Source: Leuctra nigra | Lineage: Eukaryota; Arthropoda; Insecta; Plecoptera; Leuctridae | Length of the DNA: 64,000 nucleotides | Reading direction: 5' to 3' | Assembly: GCA_934045905.1 (NCBI GenBank) | Contig: OW203762.1 | Coordinates: forward strand, 12,057,647-12,121,646 | In this document: positions 53,172 to 64,000 of the stretch, in pieces | Numbering within the stretch: the first letter of the stretch is position 1 | How the letters are laid out: the number at the start of each line of letters is the position of its first letter | Translations under genes and position numbers: made by a program | The notes under the pieces: generated by a model | Told to the model about the DNA's origin: nothing | The model's input: only the letters and a program-made list of their open reading frames with translations | Database searches by the model: none

Positions 53172-54600
53172 TGTAGCCAATAATAATGAGGCGTTTTCGA
53201 AGTTATTATTGATACGTTTGTCAATAATATTGATAAATGTATTAAATTTTCAGTTGATTTAAAAAAAATATATTTAAAAACATATGATAAAATGATTTAT
53301 GACCTAATTCAATTCTGCCTTTCAACAAATTATAAATAATAAATAAGTTTGAAAGTTTTCCCAAAGAGCCACTAAATATTTAATCAGCCATGTAGGCTTA
53401 ATTATCCAATTTTTAGGAAATTACACAAGATATTTTATCAAATCAAAAAGGAGAGAGTTAATGTTTAGCTCCTACAATTAACTAATCGTCTTGAATATAA
53501 GTACCTAGTTTTAGAATGCTATAGAAACTCAATTTGTCGATGTCTGCATGTGTCTAATACGCAAACGGCTATAAAAACGTTTTACTTCACTTCATACCTC
53601 ACTAAATCAAAGCATCGAAAACGTATCAGATGTCTTTATAACACACAACGAATCGTGCCAAGGTATCTAGTCGCAACTCTTCTGTCAGTTTCGTCAAACC
53701 TCCAAGACTTTTATACTGCTTTTCAACATGTTATCTCTCACCACGCGCAAGGAACTTTCCACGACCCAGTGGAAGCGAGGGGGATGATAGTGAGGGTCAA
53801 GCGGTCATCCTTCGAGCAGGTGTGTTGGGAATGTGATCGAGCGATAACAGCTCGGGCAAGAACGGGATTGATTAGTTTCGTTTCTCACGCTCGCACGTGT
53901 GAGGGGAAGATACCGTGGGAGATACGAAGTGAACACACGTGTCAAATTAAATTCTTTCTATTGCTTTCATAAAATTGTCGTTTGATGACAAACTGTTGAC
54001 CAATAGTAAAATTGATTTTTAACACAAATTGAATAGTGTTTGGTCTTAATTTCCAGTGTAACGACTGATAGTTATTTGTTTGAATTTTTTAAGACGATGA
54101 TTTTGGCTGGAATTTAGTTGATATTGGGTATTCATAGCTCGCAGGAACTCCATTTGTTTTAAATAAGCAATGCAAATTAAGTTATATTCTTTAGTTGTAA
54201 TTTTTTAGTTTTGATGAGAAAACTATATCTCGAATTTGCTTCTCGGTTTAGCTTTGCACTTTTAAGAACGATGTAATCTCTATAAATTTCCATTTGACAA
54301 ATACAGTTATAAATTAATGTAGTATCTTACATAATGACTCATACCACCTACAAATATGATGGATGAAGGCACGAACTACGTTTTTGAGCTCACCTCAAGA
54401 ATCTTTCAAATGGACTTCCAATAGTCTACCTCTAAGGTACAGAATTACGAATAAACAGATTTAAAGCATCATCCGTAATTACACAATACTTCCTTTTAAT
54501 AACGATTGAAATTTGATATGATCAGCAAGGTTGTACAGAGTTGTGACGTTGTGATGAGCTGAATGGAAGGTGTGTGGACTCTGAGATTGCTTCTGTGACT
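53172..54600. other. Between astacin and the next gene, nothing supported
   Basis: AT-rich astacin 5' flank with a GC-richer patch at about 53740-53940. A 140-codon frame there starts without an ATG, lacks family motifs and shows no gene-like codon pattern. A block near 54345-54450 recurs in diverged form at 55665-55760. Confidence 0.4.
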
Positions 54601-54671
54601 TCAGCGGGCCATCTTCTGGCTGATCTTGTCGAACATGTCGTCGATCTCCTTGAAGTAGTCCCTGGGACCGC
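54601..54671 (-). CDS. Small gene exon 3
   Basis: Acceptor CATCAG, product GGPRDYFKEIDDMFDKISQK, TGA at 54601. Nearly all codons end in G or C. Confidence 0.6.
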
Positions 54672-56339
54672 CTGATGGAACAATGTGGAGTTGAATTACT
54701 CAAACGTTTTTCAGTGTACCTGTAAGTGTGTCTGTATTGTAAGACAAATAAATTAATTTTAAATAAAACGAAAATATTGTACTGGGTATACCGATTTAAG
54801 AAAAAAGACAGTCACTCTTGATACAAACTCTATTTATAGGTATTATTTTTATTATTTTCTCTTAAGATTTTGCAATTTGATGTAAAGGCACAATTATTAT
54901 TTTTGTTGAAGGGAAACCATGCATTCTTATTCTATAACACTTGAGCTATATATTTTTAAATTTTTCATAAATGTCATCAGCCCCGATTTATAAATAGTTT
55001 TCTTAGTGATCACAAAATAGTAACAGTGGATTCATGCCCTCTTTCTAGTACCTACACGGATCAATGACGTATGAATCGGTATTGTTCTGTTTCATGCATG
55101 CGCCTATTAAAGTGTTATAAATAGAGTTGTAACCTTGCTGGTCGCAGTCGTTCTGGTCAGGTGGAGGGCATCTGGCGACGACTTGGCCACGACCTTGGCT
55201 GGCCGATTCACTTCCTCCGCTGTAACATTATCAGTCGCCAAGATGATAGCGTGAGCATTGAGCATTGGCACATGGATTATACGAATCCATTACAAGATTC
55301 AAGATGTGTACAATTCAAGCTCAATATGAATGTTTGAATGTATTATTTAATTCTCTGCATGTTTCTAATTTTACTACTAAGTTTCATCACTATCTCATAA
55401 GAGTTTATAACTTTTAATAAATGTACTTACCAAAAAACCTATGAAGATTATTATGCGTCATCGCGAGTCGTATAAGATAAAAACACAAACTTTCCCTCAA
55501 AATTATTTTTTTAAATTCTAAACCTCAGAGATAGAAGTCCGGAAGTCATATCTATTTAGTTTTGCATACCTTAGAAATGATCAAAGCTCTATCAATTGCC
55601 ATTTGACTGATGTCGACAAGTTATACTGAAGTATTCTCTTATACAATGATTAGAGTCACAATTACAAATATGATTGGATGAAGGCAGAATTTCTGGTTTA
55701 TGAGCTGACCTCAAGAATCATTGAAATTGACTTCCGGTCTTCTGAGGTACATAATTGTATATAATTTGTGTCTGGAAAAAAGGTTTAAATGAAGTGTCTA
55801 GGATGTTTATCAACTTGAAAAAAATACACGAGTAGGTACAACAGAATATCCCACTTGTGCCACCAAAAGTAAAATAACAAATGAAGAGACCTGGGGAAGC
55901 GAACGGGAAACGCACTGTTCTTCAAAGTGATATTCCTAAATTTAATTATTTAGTGGGAAGACAACATTTCAAAAAACGCTCTGACGAACCTTGCGATTTC
56001 CTATAACTTATACCCAGGCCTGGTGCTGCAGGCGCGATCGACTTCGCTGCTTGTTGAAGACGTTCTTTTGGCTCATACAGACGGTACATTTGACTACGTT
56101 CAGCTATACGCTTATTACTTATCTCCAACCTACCAGGACTCCGAGACGAACACCATGCGGTCAATGGTCACGTCGATGCCCGGACCGACGTGCCGGACAT
56201 TGGTCAGCATGCCTTTGCCGTCGACGTCGTTGATCGGCTGCGTGGTGACCTCGATGGTCACTCCGGGCTGCGGGCGCAGCTGCAAGGACTGCGCCTGACA
56301 GCCGGACGAAGATCTCTTCTCGATGCGACGGGAACTCAT
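54601..56339 (-). CDS. Unrecognised small gene, three exons, 120 aa
   Basis: Exons 56339-56134, 55219-55134 and 54671-54601 join in phase to 121 codons, with donors GTAGGT and GTTACA and acceptors TTACAG and CATCAG. The product has a basic N-terminus (MSSRRIEKRSS), a segment QLRPQPGVTIEVTTQP and VGPGIDVTIDRMVF, a Cys/Pro part CPPPDQNDCDQQ and an amphipathic end DYFKEIDDMFDKISQKMAR. Codons in the first and last exons are strongly G/C-ending, like the other host genes here. The family is not recognised. An exon with a signal peptide may lie further upstream, since the frame is also open for eight codons before the ATG. Confidence 0.6.
55134..55219 (-). CDS. Small gene exon 2
   Basis: Acceptor TTACAG. 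The phase from exon 1 gives GGSESASQGRGQ...CPPPDQNDCDQQ. Another frame is also open with higher third-position G/C, but does not connect to exon 3. Confidence 0.5.
56134..56339 (-). CDS. Small gene exon 1
   Basis: ATG at 56339, donor CTG|GTAGGT. G/C-rich third codon positions support coding. Two bases carry over. Confidence 0.6.
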
Positions 56340-56976
56340 GGCGAGGCGGTTACAGACAATTTAGATGGTCAAAGTATGTGACTTTTACATCGAATAGCGT
56401 TGTTGCTGGACAACTTGTTCTTGTTTTGCATTGTTAAGGTGGACAATATATATTTTAATAATAAGAGGTATCACGCCATTGTTCTTATGCCACAGTCCGA
56501 CCGTTATATTTGATATTTGATATCGTTATATTTGATTGCTTAAATCAAAGATACCAGATCAAAGGTTTCATTAGTTTTGTGATTGAAATTTCCTGAATTG
56601 ATCTCAAGTGAGCTCTGAAATCCTGCATTGGAGTTTTCCTGCATTGAAGGTTTTTGATGAATGTATAAAATTAATAATTTTAAATATGTTAACAATTAAA
56701 CATTTGCAATTGCCAATCAGTAACAATAAAACAATAAATAGGTTTATTATTGATTTTTCACATGGTTACAGTACATATGCATCAATTATTTTAGATAAAT
56801 TTAAACTATTTTTCTAAGAAGTTAAATAATATTGTCTATGTTAATAATTTCTTTTCATTAATTGCATAATTTGGTTTTAAAATATGATTCCTCTCACAAT
56901 GATAATATTATACGTTATTGATATCTTTCAAACATTTGAAGTGAGAATTGAAGTTTTACATTGAAGCTTTTGAGAT

Positions 56977-57735
56977 CGACCTACCGCTGTCACCATGTGA
57001 TATCAACGAGCTAGCGAGGTCGGTGACAGAGTTGCTGCTAGATCCACCAGACAGATGGCGCGACCTACCGCTGTCACCATGTGAAATCAACGAGCTAGCG
57101 AGGTCGGTGACAGAGTTGCTGCTAGATCCACCAGACAGATGGCGCGACCTACCGCTGTCACCATGTGAAATCAACGAGCTAGCGAGGTCGGTGACAGAGT
57201 TGCTGCTAGATCCACCAGACAGATGGCGCGACCTACCGCTGTCACCATGTGAAATCAACGAGCTAGCGAGGTCGGTGACAGAGTTGCTGCTAGATCCACC
57301 AGACAGATGGCGCGACCTACCGCTGTCACCATGTGAAATCAACGAGCTAGCGAGGTCGGTGACAGAGTTGCTGCTAGATCCACCAGACAGATGGCGCGAC
57401 CTACCGCTGTCACCATGTGAAATCAACGAGCTAGCGAGGTCGGTGACAGAGTTGCTGCTAGATCCACCAGACAGATGGCGCGACCTACCGCTGTCACCAT
57501 GTGAATCAACGAGCTAGCGAGATCGGTAACAGAGTAGCTGCTAGATCCACCAGACAGATGGCGCGACCTACCGCTGTCACCATGTGAAATCAACGAGCTA
57601 GCGAGGTCGGTGATAGAGTTGCTGCTAGATCCACCAGACAGATGGCGCGACCTACCGCTGTCACCATGTGAAATCAACGAGCTAGCGAGGTCGGTGACAG
57701 AGTTGCTGCTAGATCCACCAGACAGATGGCGCGAC
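56977..57735. repeat. 84-bp minisatellite, nine copies
   Basis: Units start at 56977, 57061, 57145, 57229, 57313, 57397, 57481, 57564 and 57648 and are almost identical; one has a 1-base deletion. Because 84 is a multiple of three, frames stay open on both strands, which mimics genes. The unit includes CAGATGGCGCGAC and TCACCATGTGA. Confidence 0.92.
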
Positions 57736-58638
57736 AAGTGCAAGTGAGTGCTTGAGTATGTAGTTGCTGCGTACAGTCACCTCTTTATGTCCTGATAAAA
57801 GTAAAACTTACCCCTATCGCGACTACCAGTCGTACACAGACGAAGTATAAGTTGCCTAAAATATAGATATTTGTATACCTACAGTGATTTCTCCTGCCAT
57901 CACGATCTTTATAAATAATTGGAAATATTTCTCCATAAATGAGCATTCTGAACTGGTTTATGCTTAATGATCAGTAATATGCCTATTCATACATATAATT
58001 TGTTTAAATATCTTTCTTGCACAATTTTATATAAACTAAGAAAACAATCACCTCAAACACATGCTATTGCTGCATCTTACTGACCAGCTGGTCCTTGGCC
58101 GAGATTTCAAGGTAAGGCGAGGAGCCTATTTCATTGTATTCAGAGAGAGGGGGGGGGGGGGGGGGGTGAAACTAGCCTTTACAGATGGGCGATTTGCAAG
58201 ACTGGTTTGATCATTTGCTTTATCATTATATATGGAGGCGGCTATACGATGTGCGAATGATTACTGTAGAGTGTAGAGCTAGTGTAGAGCTATGAGAACG
58301 TCCAAATGGCAGTTTTAATTAATTGTTTAATTTAATTAATTAACAACGGAATTCTTTATAAAGCCAATAATGTAATTTAAAAATTTCAATCAGTGACAAT
58401 GGAACATTGGTCCGTAAATTATTCCTTGTCTCCACGGTAACAGTACAAAGTAATCAGTTATTTCAGATTAATCTCAAAACTTATCTCCGACGTTAAATTA
58501 TTTTGTATATTGTAAAATGCTTTCTTTGTAACAATTTTCATTATTTGATTGATATATATATGAATCCTCTCACAATAGAAGTGATGAAAAAACTTAAAAA
58601 ACATTTAAAGTGAGCTTCTAATTCCTGCGTTGGAGCTT
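57736..58638. other. Between minisatellites, no gene seen
   Basis: AT-rich sequence. A pure G run of 18 lies at about 58149-58166. Confidence 0.5.
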
Positions 58639-58806
58639 GACCTACCATGTCACCATGTGAAATCAACGAGCCAGCGAGGCCCGGCCGGAGTTGCTTCGTG
58701 ATCCACCAGACAGATGGCGCGACCTACCGCTTTCACCATGTGAAATCAACGAGCCAGCGAGGCCCGGCCGGAGTTGCTTCGTGTTCCACCAGACAGATGG
58801 CGCGAC
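58639..58806. repeat. Diverged outlier copies of the 84-bp minisatellite
   Basis: Two units of about 82 bp share the same skeleton with GGCCCGGCCGGAG in the middle. The flanks (CCTCTCACAAT..., GTGAGCTTCTAATTCCTGC) also match the flank of the main array, so a larger block was duplicated. Confidence 0.8.
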
Positions 58807-59297
58807 GACTGCAAGTCCATATTTCATCAGATTGATTCTTGAGCTGCCAATCTAAATGCCGTGGTTCGATCTTAGTTGCCAGAGGTATTTCTCATCAAGA
58901 ACCACAATTTTTAAATTATTGTTAGAAGAAGCCACCAAACAGAATAATAAAAGCAGAAGATCAGTTCGAGCAGAAGATCTACAACCCGTGTCAAATCCGC
59001 ATACAATATGAGTGCTTGTAAACTTGATTCGACATGGCAATGAGCTACTATTTTATCCAACCAGTGGTATCTTGGATGTCACGAGAAAGTCTATCATATC
59101 GGCCGCCGTTGTGTTTCTAACATTTTCCTCCCTTTTGTAATGAGTTTCCGTCCAGAGCCATGGCGCCAAATACTCCTGTTGTTACAAGCGAGCATTTCAA
59201 ACATTTCGGTTGATTTAACGTAGACTAACTTTTGCATAGAATAATGAAATTGTAATACAATTTTCTGTTACTTTAGAATGTTGTGTTATAGTACTTA

Positions 59298-59444
59298 GGC
59301 CTGGTCTTTCAATACTCGGCTAAAGTCTCAATTAGCTCTTAACAGTTAGTTAGTGGTCATTCTAGGAATGACATTGGTTGTTGCCATGACAATACAGTCC
59401 TAATCAACAGATTAAAAGTTAGCATAGTATTGAAAGACTGGCCC
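59298..59444. mobile_element. MITE with TTA duplication
   Basis: The ends GGCCTGGTCTTTCAATACT and the inverted GGGCCAGTCTTTCAATACT are flanked by TTA (59295-59297, 59445-59447). A related copy at 38211-38280 was split by the LTR element. Confidence 0.7.
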
Positions 59445-60065
59445 TTAGAGATATTGATGTGTATTGTAAGTGAAAAAGTGAACGTGTGATATAAAAATAG
59501 AAGTTAAATGGAGATAAATTCGATACTGCAAAGTAAGTACTCAGGAAATGCAGCATTGTCAAATAGAAATAACATTTTTGAAACAGTAATGTATTTGGGA
59601 CTAACGTAACTATCTGTTTCTTCATCACCTGCTTCACAGATGACTCTGCACAGACTTTCTGCGCAGGAGTCACGTGACATTGTGGTCAGCAACAAGTTGG
59701 AGTCCATGTTTGTGAGATGTCGCTTATACAGTCAAGCAAGAAGCGGAGATTCCACTTCGACGCCGACAAAACACAATCACTCCAGAAGAACAGAATCACG
59801 TCAACATATTTTTACAAGATTATCAGATTTTTTATTGTAGTAATTTGTTACCATTTGTTTCCCACATTCAAAGATCATAATGAATAATCACGTAGCTTTA
59901 TGATATTAGACTGAAAGAATATGAGTGTCCAGAAATAAAGTATGGTTTCCAATTATAAATAACCTGAATGATATAGGTACAACTATGAAAACAAGAAACA
60001 TCAATCTAACAGCATTTTATTTTGTTCTCAGATTTGGACGAATATGAAACTGAGCTATAAGCCTC
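59445..60065. other. Non-genic or exon-like fragments
   Basis: A stretch at 59640-59737 follows TTCACAG and reads MTLHRLSAQESRD...SMFVRC, but has no firm partner exon or family match. The rest is AT-rich. Confidence 0.3.
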
Positions 60066-62259
60066 TATGTCGTCATCACCAGCAATCAACACTCTGGAGC
60101 AAAGATTATTTGCCATTTTGATTGAAAGATGTCACAGACATGATGGCGGTCAGTGCACTGAATGTGAGTAAAACCATGCAGATTTTGAGTTGTAGAGCCA
60201 AATGAATTTGAAAATTATTTGGGATTATTTAATTATTAATTTATTTTGCAGAATTTAAAGGAAATTAGAAGAGCATTGGATCACTGTGGATCAACACAAA
60301 TATACGTATCTGAGGAAATTAATTGAACAAAACGGGTCGATGATGTGAAACTCACAAAGGATGACTTTCACTTTGTACAAAGACTGTACATAGACTGGTT
60401 GCTATTGTTTTAATCATAGTGCTTTCCGATGTCAAGGTTAGGAGCCATCAAATAAGACGCCAATGCGAGTCCCATGCGGGAGGCTGTGGCTGCATCTGAT
60501 CATGGAGTTATAATTCCACATCAGATCAACTCCATCTCTGACATGTTGAGTGGGCAACAGGTTGACTGATCATCATGTAGATGACGAGGAGAATATTATG
60601 TCACATTATTACAAATACACATTTGACTCAATATCGGGGCAAGGTAAGCAAATAAAAAAATCACAATAGTTTAAACTCGTGGACCAGATGTAGCTAAAGT
60701 ACTGTTTACATTCTAAATTCTTTAAATGTTACGAAGATGATGATATTATGAAAACTTAGTTTCAGATTTCAGCTTTGGGTACAGCCTACTTTAACCGGCT
60801 AAATTTAAAAGTACAGGATTTGAAAATACGTATCACCGACAAAATCATGTTGTCAGTGTAATACAAGTAACAAATCATTTTGTCACTGAGAGATATGAAA
60901 TCAATGTGATAAGAATCAACGAACAAAATTCTTATAGCAAGTATAGTCAAATTCTTTCAGTGATAATTAACTTTTATTTTCTGTTATCAACAACAAAATG
61001 TAAGTACCTTCATTGCTTCCTATATAATTTTTTTAAATCTAAATGGCGTTATTAGCTTTCTGCACTTTCTTCACTATCTGCAACTATGCTCATGGCAACT
61101 GATGAATGATGATGATGATGATGATTGGGAGATGATGTTGCAGGTAAACTTTGTTATAATCCGATATATGACGTCATCATCTGAAATCAACATTCTGGAG
61201 CAAAGGTTGATTGCCATTTTGGTGGAAAGATGTCAGATACGATGGCGGTACAGTGTACTGAATGTGAGTAAAACCATGCAGATTTTGAGTTGCAGATCCA
61301 CACGAATTTGAAAATTATTTGAGTTTATTTAATTATATATTTATTTTGCAGAATTTAAATGAAATTTCAAGAGCATTGGAACACTATGGATCAACAAAAA
61401 ATTAGACTTTCGTATGTAATTGAGACTGAAGATAACCATTGTCACACCGGCCAAACACTCCAAATTGATTGGTTGCTATTGTCAAACATATTATTAAAAC
61501 TCACGTTTATCTCTCGTTTATTCATAACATCTTTGCTATTGTTTTTAATCATAGTGCTTCCAGATTTCAAGGTTTGCGAGCCGTCAAATGAGACGCCAAT
61601 GCGAGTCCCATGCGGGAGGCTGTGGCTGCATCTGATCATGGAGTTATAATTCCATATCAGATCAACTCTCATCACTAACATGTTGAGTGGGCAACAGGTT
61701 GACTCATCATCCATGTAGATGACGACGAGAACATTATGTCACATTATTGCAAGTTTGACTCAAGGCGCAAGGTATGCAAATAAAAAAAATCACAATAGTT
61801 TAAACTCGTGGACCAGATGTAGATAAAGTACTGTTTACATTCTAAATTCTTTAAATGTTAAGAAGATGATGATATTAAGAAAACTAATTTTCAGATTTCT
61901 ACTTTGGGTACAGCCTTCTTTAACCGGCTAAAAGTACAGGATTTGAAAATACGTATGACCGACAAATTCATGTTCTCAGTGTAATACAAGTAACAAATCA
62001 TTTTGTCACTGAGAGAAATGAATGAACGTGATAAGTATGAACGAACCAAATCGTAGAGCAAGTATAGTCAAATTCTTTAAGGTGATCCCAAACTATTATT
62101 TTCTGTTACACACAACAATGTAAGTACCTATTACCTACATTGCTTCCTATGTTTATCTTACATGGCGTTATTAACTTTCTGCACTTTATTCAATTTCTGC
62201 AACTATGTTCATGGCCACTGATGAATGATTATGATGATGATTGGGAGATGATGTTGCAG
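60066..62259 (+). repeat. 1.1-kb tandem duplication with conserved splice-like signals
   Basis: Unit 1 (60066-61142) and unit 2 (61168-62259) align along their length, with indels. Both contain ATCAACA(C/T)TCTGGAGCAAAG, the donor-like CTGAATGTGAGTAAAACC, an acceptor-like TTTATTTTGCAG, a block around TGCGAGTCCCATGCGGG and a terminal GATGATGTTGCAG. Stops interrupt any long frame, so it may be a decayed gene or a non-coding spliced transcript. Confidence 0.75.
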
Positions 62260-64000
62260 GATGGCGAAATGTCGAAAGTGGTAAGGAGAAGGTCGTGGCT
62301 TATTATAAAGGAACCTTCGCACCATTTGCTTGTCAACAGATAAAAACCACGAAAAACCTGTGTTAGTGGTTCATACAATATGGTTTGTACCATCCCAAAC
62401 GGGTCCATTTTCGGACCTCGAAAGGCAAACACTGAGCAAACTCTGCATTGGATCTACGTGCAACAAGTATACATATAGAGAAACTAAATTGACTGGTAAG
62501 GAACTGCATTATTTTGAATAATATTTGAACGGCTATAATCATTGTGTTTCAAAATTAATATCATGTTATGTAAACACTTTTTAAGATCATGTGTCCTTGG
62601 AACAAGAAAACATCATTGCGACTCCGAGCTGTTGAGTGAGGCTAGAACTACATCAGTTCCTAGACACATTATCCTATAGTCTATGTTCAGTTCGACTCTC
62701 CTATCTGCAGATGCCGAATAAATAGGTAAGTAGACTTATTATGACAAAAAGGAGAATCACAAATCAATTGTTGAACCCGAAGATTGATCTATATATCTGA
62801 GTCCATTTAACATTGAATACCCAAGTTATCTAGAATATGAAATATAATTTGTGTAGCTCGCTCAAGTAACATAACATTTATTTATAAATAAAGTCAAATT
62901 AGTATGACAACTTGTTTATTATTAGAGCAATTTGTACTTGATAACTTGATTACAACATCGGTATATAATGCTCTACTATAGTTTAATTTTCGCAGCGACA
63001 TTTCTCTGCAGGTCTACAGGCTACGTCAGGCTGATGGAAAATGCCTGAAGATGCCTGAAGAATGTGCATTAATGTGAGTGAGGATGTGAGTGTGGAAAAT
63101 GTCTGCACATTCTAAGATGATATTCCAGGGTCCATAAATCATTCTGTCAATATGAGAGCTCACGAAAGATAACGAACCAACCAATTTTGACAGGTATTGT
63201 TCAATAAACATTATTTGTTTGGTTTACCAATTAACCTTGAGAACATATTGGGTGAGTAAAAGAGTTTATTCCGAACACAAGATAATTCTTTGAACAATTA
63301 TTTTACTTGTCAGAATAAAATTTTATCTGCACATTTTATTTTAGAGCAATATTTTCTGAAGGTTCGAAGTCGAACAGAAACCTGACGACTGTAATGTCAA
63401 TGAACGAAATTCAATCAAACACTCAACACACAGCATAGCTGGATGTTGGGCTCGAGATGACAATGGACCAGCGAACAATGATTTGGTGAGTTATTACTAG
63501 TCTATAAACATTTCTAAAACTAATAGCTACCTTACTAGTAAGCTAGTAAAGTAGTAGTTTGAAGATTATTGCAGTCTGGACATTCATATTCTTTCCATTG
63601 TTGGTAGGTTTTGTAACAATTTGTAATTGTATAAGTCTCTACTACTAATAGGTATGTGTTTATTAATAAATTATATCTAATTGATATCTCCAGTAGTGTG
63701 TTTGAAATGTATATAAAATCTTATTTACTAATAAATATTTTTGAAAACTAAATTTTACTTTTCTGCATTCCTAGAATTATGTACTCGATATTCTTGTCGA
63801 AAGATCTCAGTACTCTTCGTTCAACCTCTGGTTCCTACATTGTTCACGTGTGGCCAGGGACTGCGCTGGAATTTTTGATAGGGTGGGCAGTGAGAGGATT
63901 TAGGGTTAAAAGAAAGCCTTGCCCCTCTGCAGACGCTCTGGGCAGAGGACAGTATCTTTGAAAGAATCTTTGATTTTTTTTTGATTTTGGGGTGGGCAGA
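62260..64000. other. Right end of window, no supported gene
   Basis: Exon-like pieces occur (63012-63072 after CTGCAG with donor GTGAGT, reading VYRLRQADGKCLKMPEECAL; 63346-63486 with donor GTGAGT) but do not join into a reading frame. The rest is AT-rich. Confidence 0.35.

Noticed and set aside
53550..53972. 140-codon frame on the plus strand
   Set aside because: No ATG start, no recognised motif, no splice or codon-use support.
55995..56095. Extra exon of the 120-aa gene (SQMYRLYEPKERLQQ)
   Set aside because: The only good donor gives a phase that does not fit the next exon, and third-position G/C is weaker.
56977..57735. CRISPR-like array
   Set aside because: Units are head-to-tail without unique spacers, and the genome is eukaryotic.
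56956..57743. Long open frames on both strands encoding DLPLSPCEINELARS-type or SHGDSGRSRHLSGG-type repeats
   Set aside because: They arise from a minisatellite whose 84-bp period keeps any stop-free frame open; one unit has a frameshift and there is no start context or splice support.
63779..63961. 60-codon frame near the window end
   Set aside because: Short, no homology recognised, reads into repetitive sequence.

Overview
This is AT-rich eukaryotic DNA with spliced genes, long introns and a heavy load of transposable elements. An insect-type ionotropic receptor, an astacin protease, a group IV phospholipase A2 and a possible odorant-receptor last exon point to an insect, plausibly a hemipteran; the species cannot be read from the sequence. 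No bacterial or viral genome is present, and a 200-base assembly gap lies at 4099-4298.

Layout, left to right. (1) 997-4098 holds the left part of a Ty3/gypsy retrotransposon (gag, then protease and reverse transcriptase in the -1 frame), cut off by the gap. (2) 4379-6976 (+) holds five exons for the C-terminal half of a cytosolic phospholipase A2, with a GC-AG intron and a decayed duplicate exon. (3) 8301-30457 (+) is a complete ten-exon ionotropic receptor of 635 aa whose introns are packed with transposons: five full copies of a Helitron-like family lie in the window (four in this gene), plus TTAA-flanked foldback elements, many hairpin MITEs, a solo LTR and a LINE fragment. (4) 30458-37700 holds a 5'-truncated LINE, two copies of a long palindrome, a possible odorant-receptor terminal exon and another Helitron-like copy. 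(5) 37829-53171 (-) is a complete six-exon astacin metalloprotease of 297 aa. Two young LTR retrotransposons sit in its introns in the sense orientation, one with a gag-RT fusion and one with gag but no pol. Its second exon is preceded by a 112-bp tandem array that repeats the splice acceptor and the propeptide coding segment. (6) 54601-56339 (-) is a small unrecognised three-exon gene of 120 aa. (7) 56977-64000 holds 84-bp minisatellites, a 1.1-kb tandem duplication and no gene that can be supported.

The host genes are not an operon and share no obvious pathway: lipid signalling, chemosensation and secreted proteolysis. The exon models rest on splice sites and phases that close exactly: 1908, 894, 1272 and 363 coding bases, all multiples of three. 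The most interesting structures are the repeated splice acceptors in the astacin gene, the in-phase -1 frameshift heptamers in two gypsy-type elements, the gag-only and gag-dead-RT LTR elements, and the Helitron-like family.
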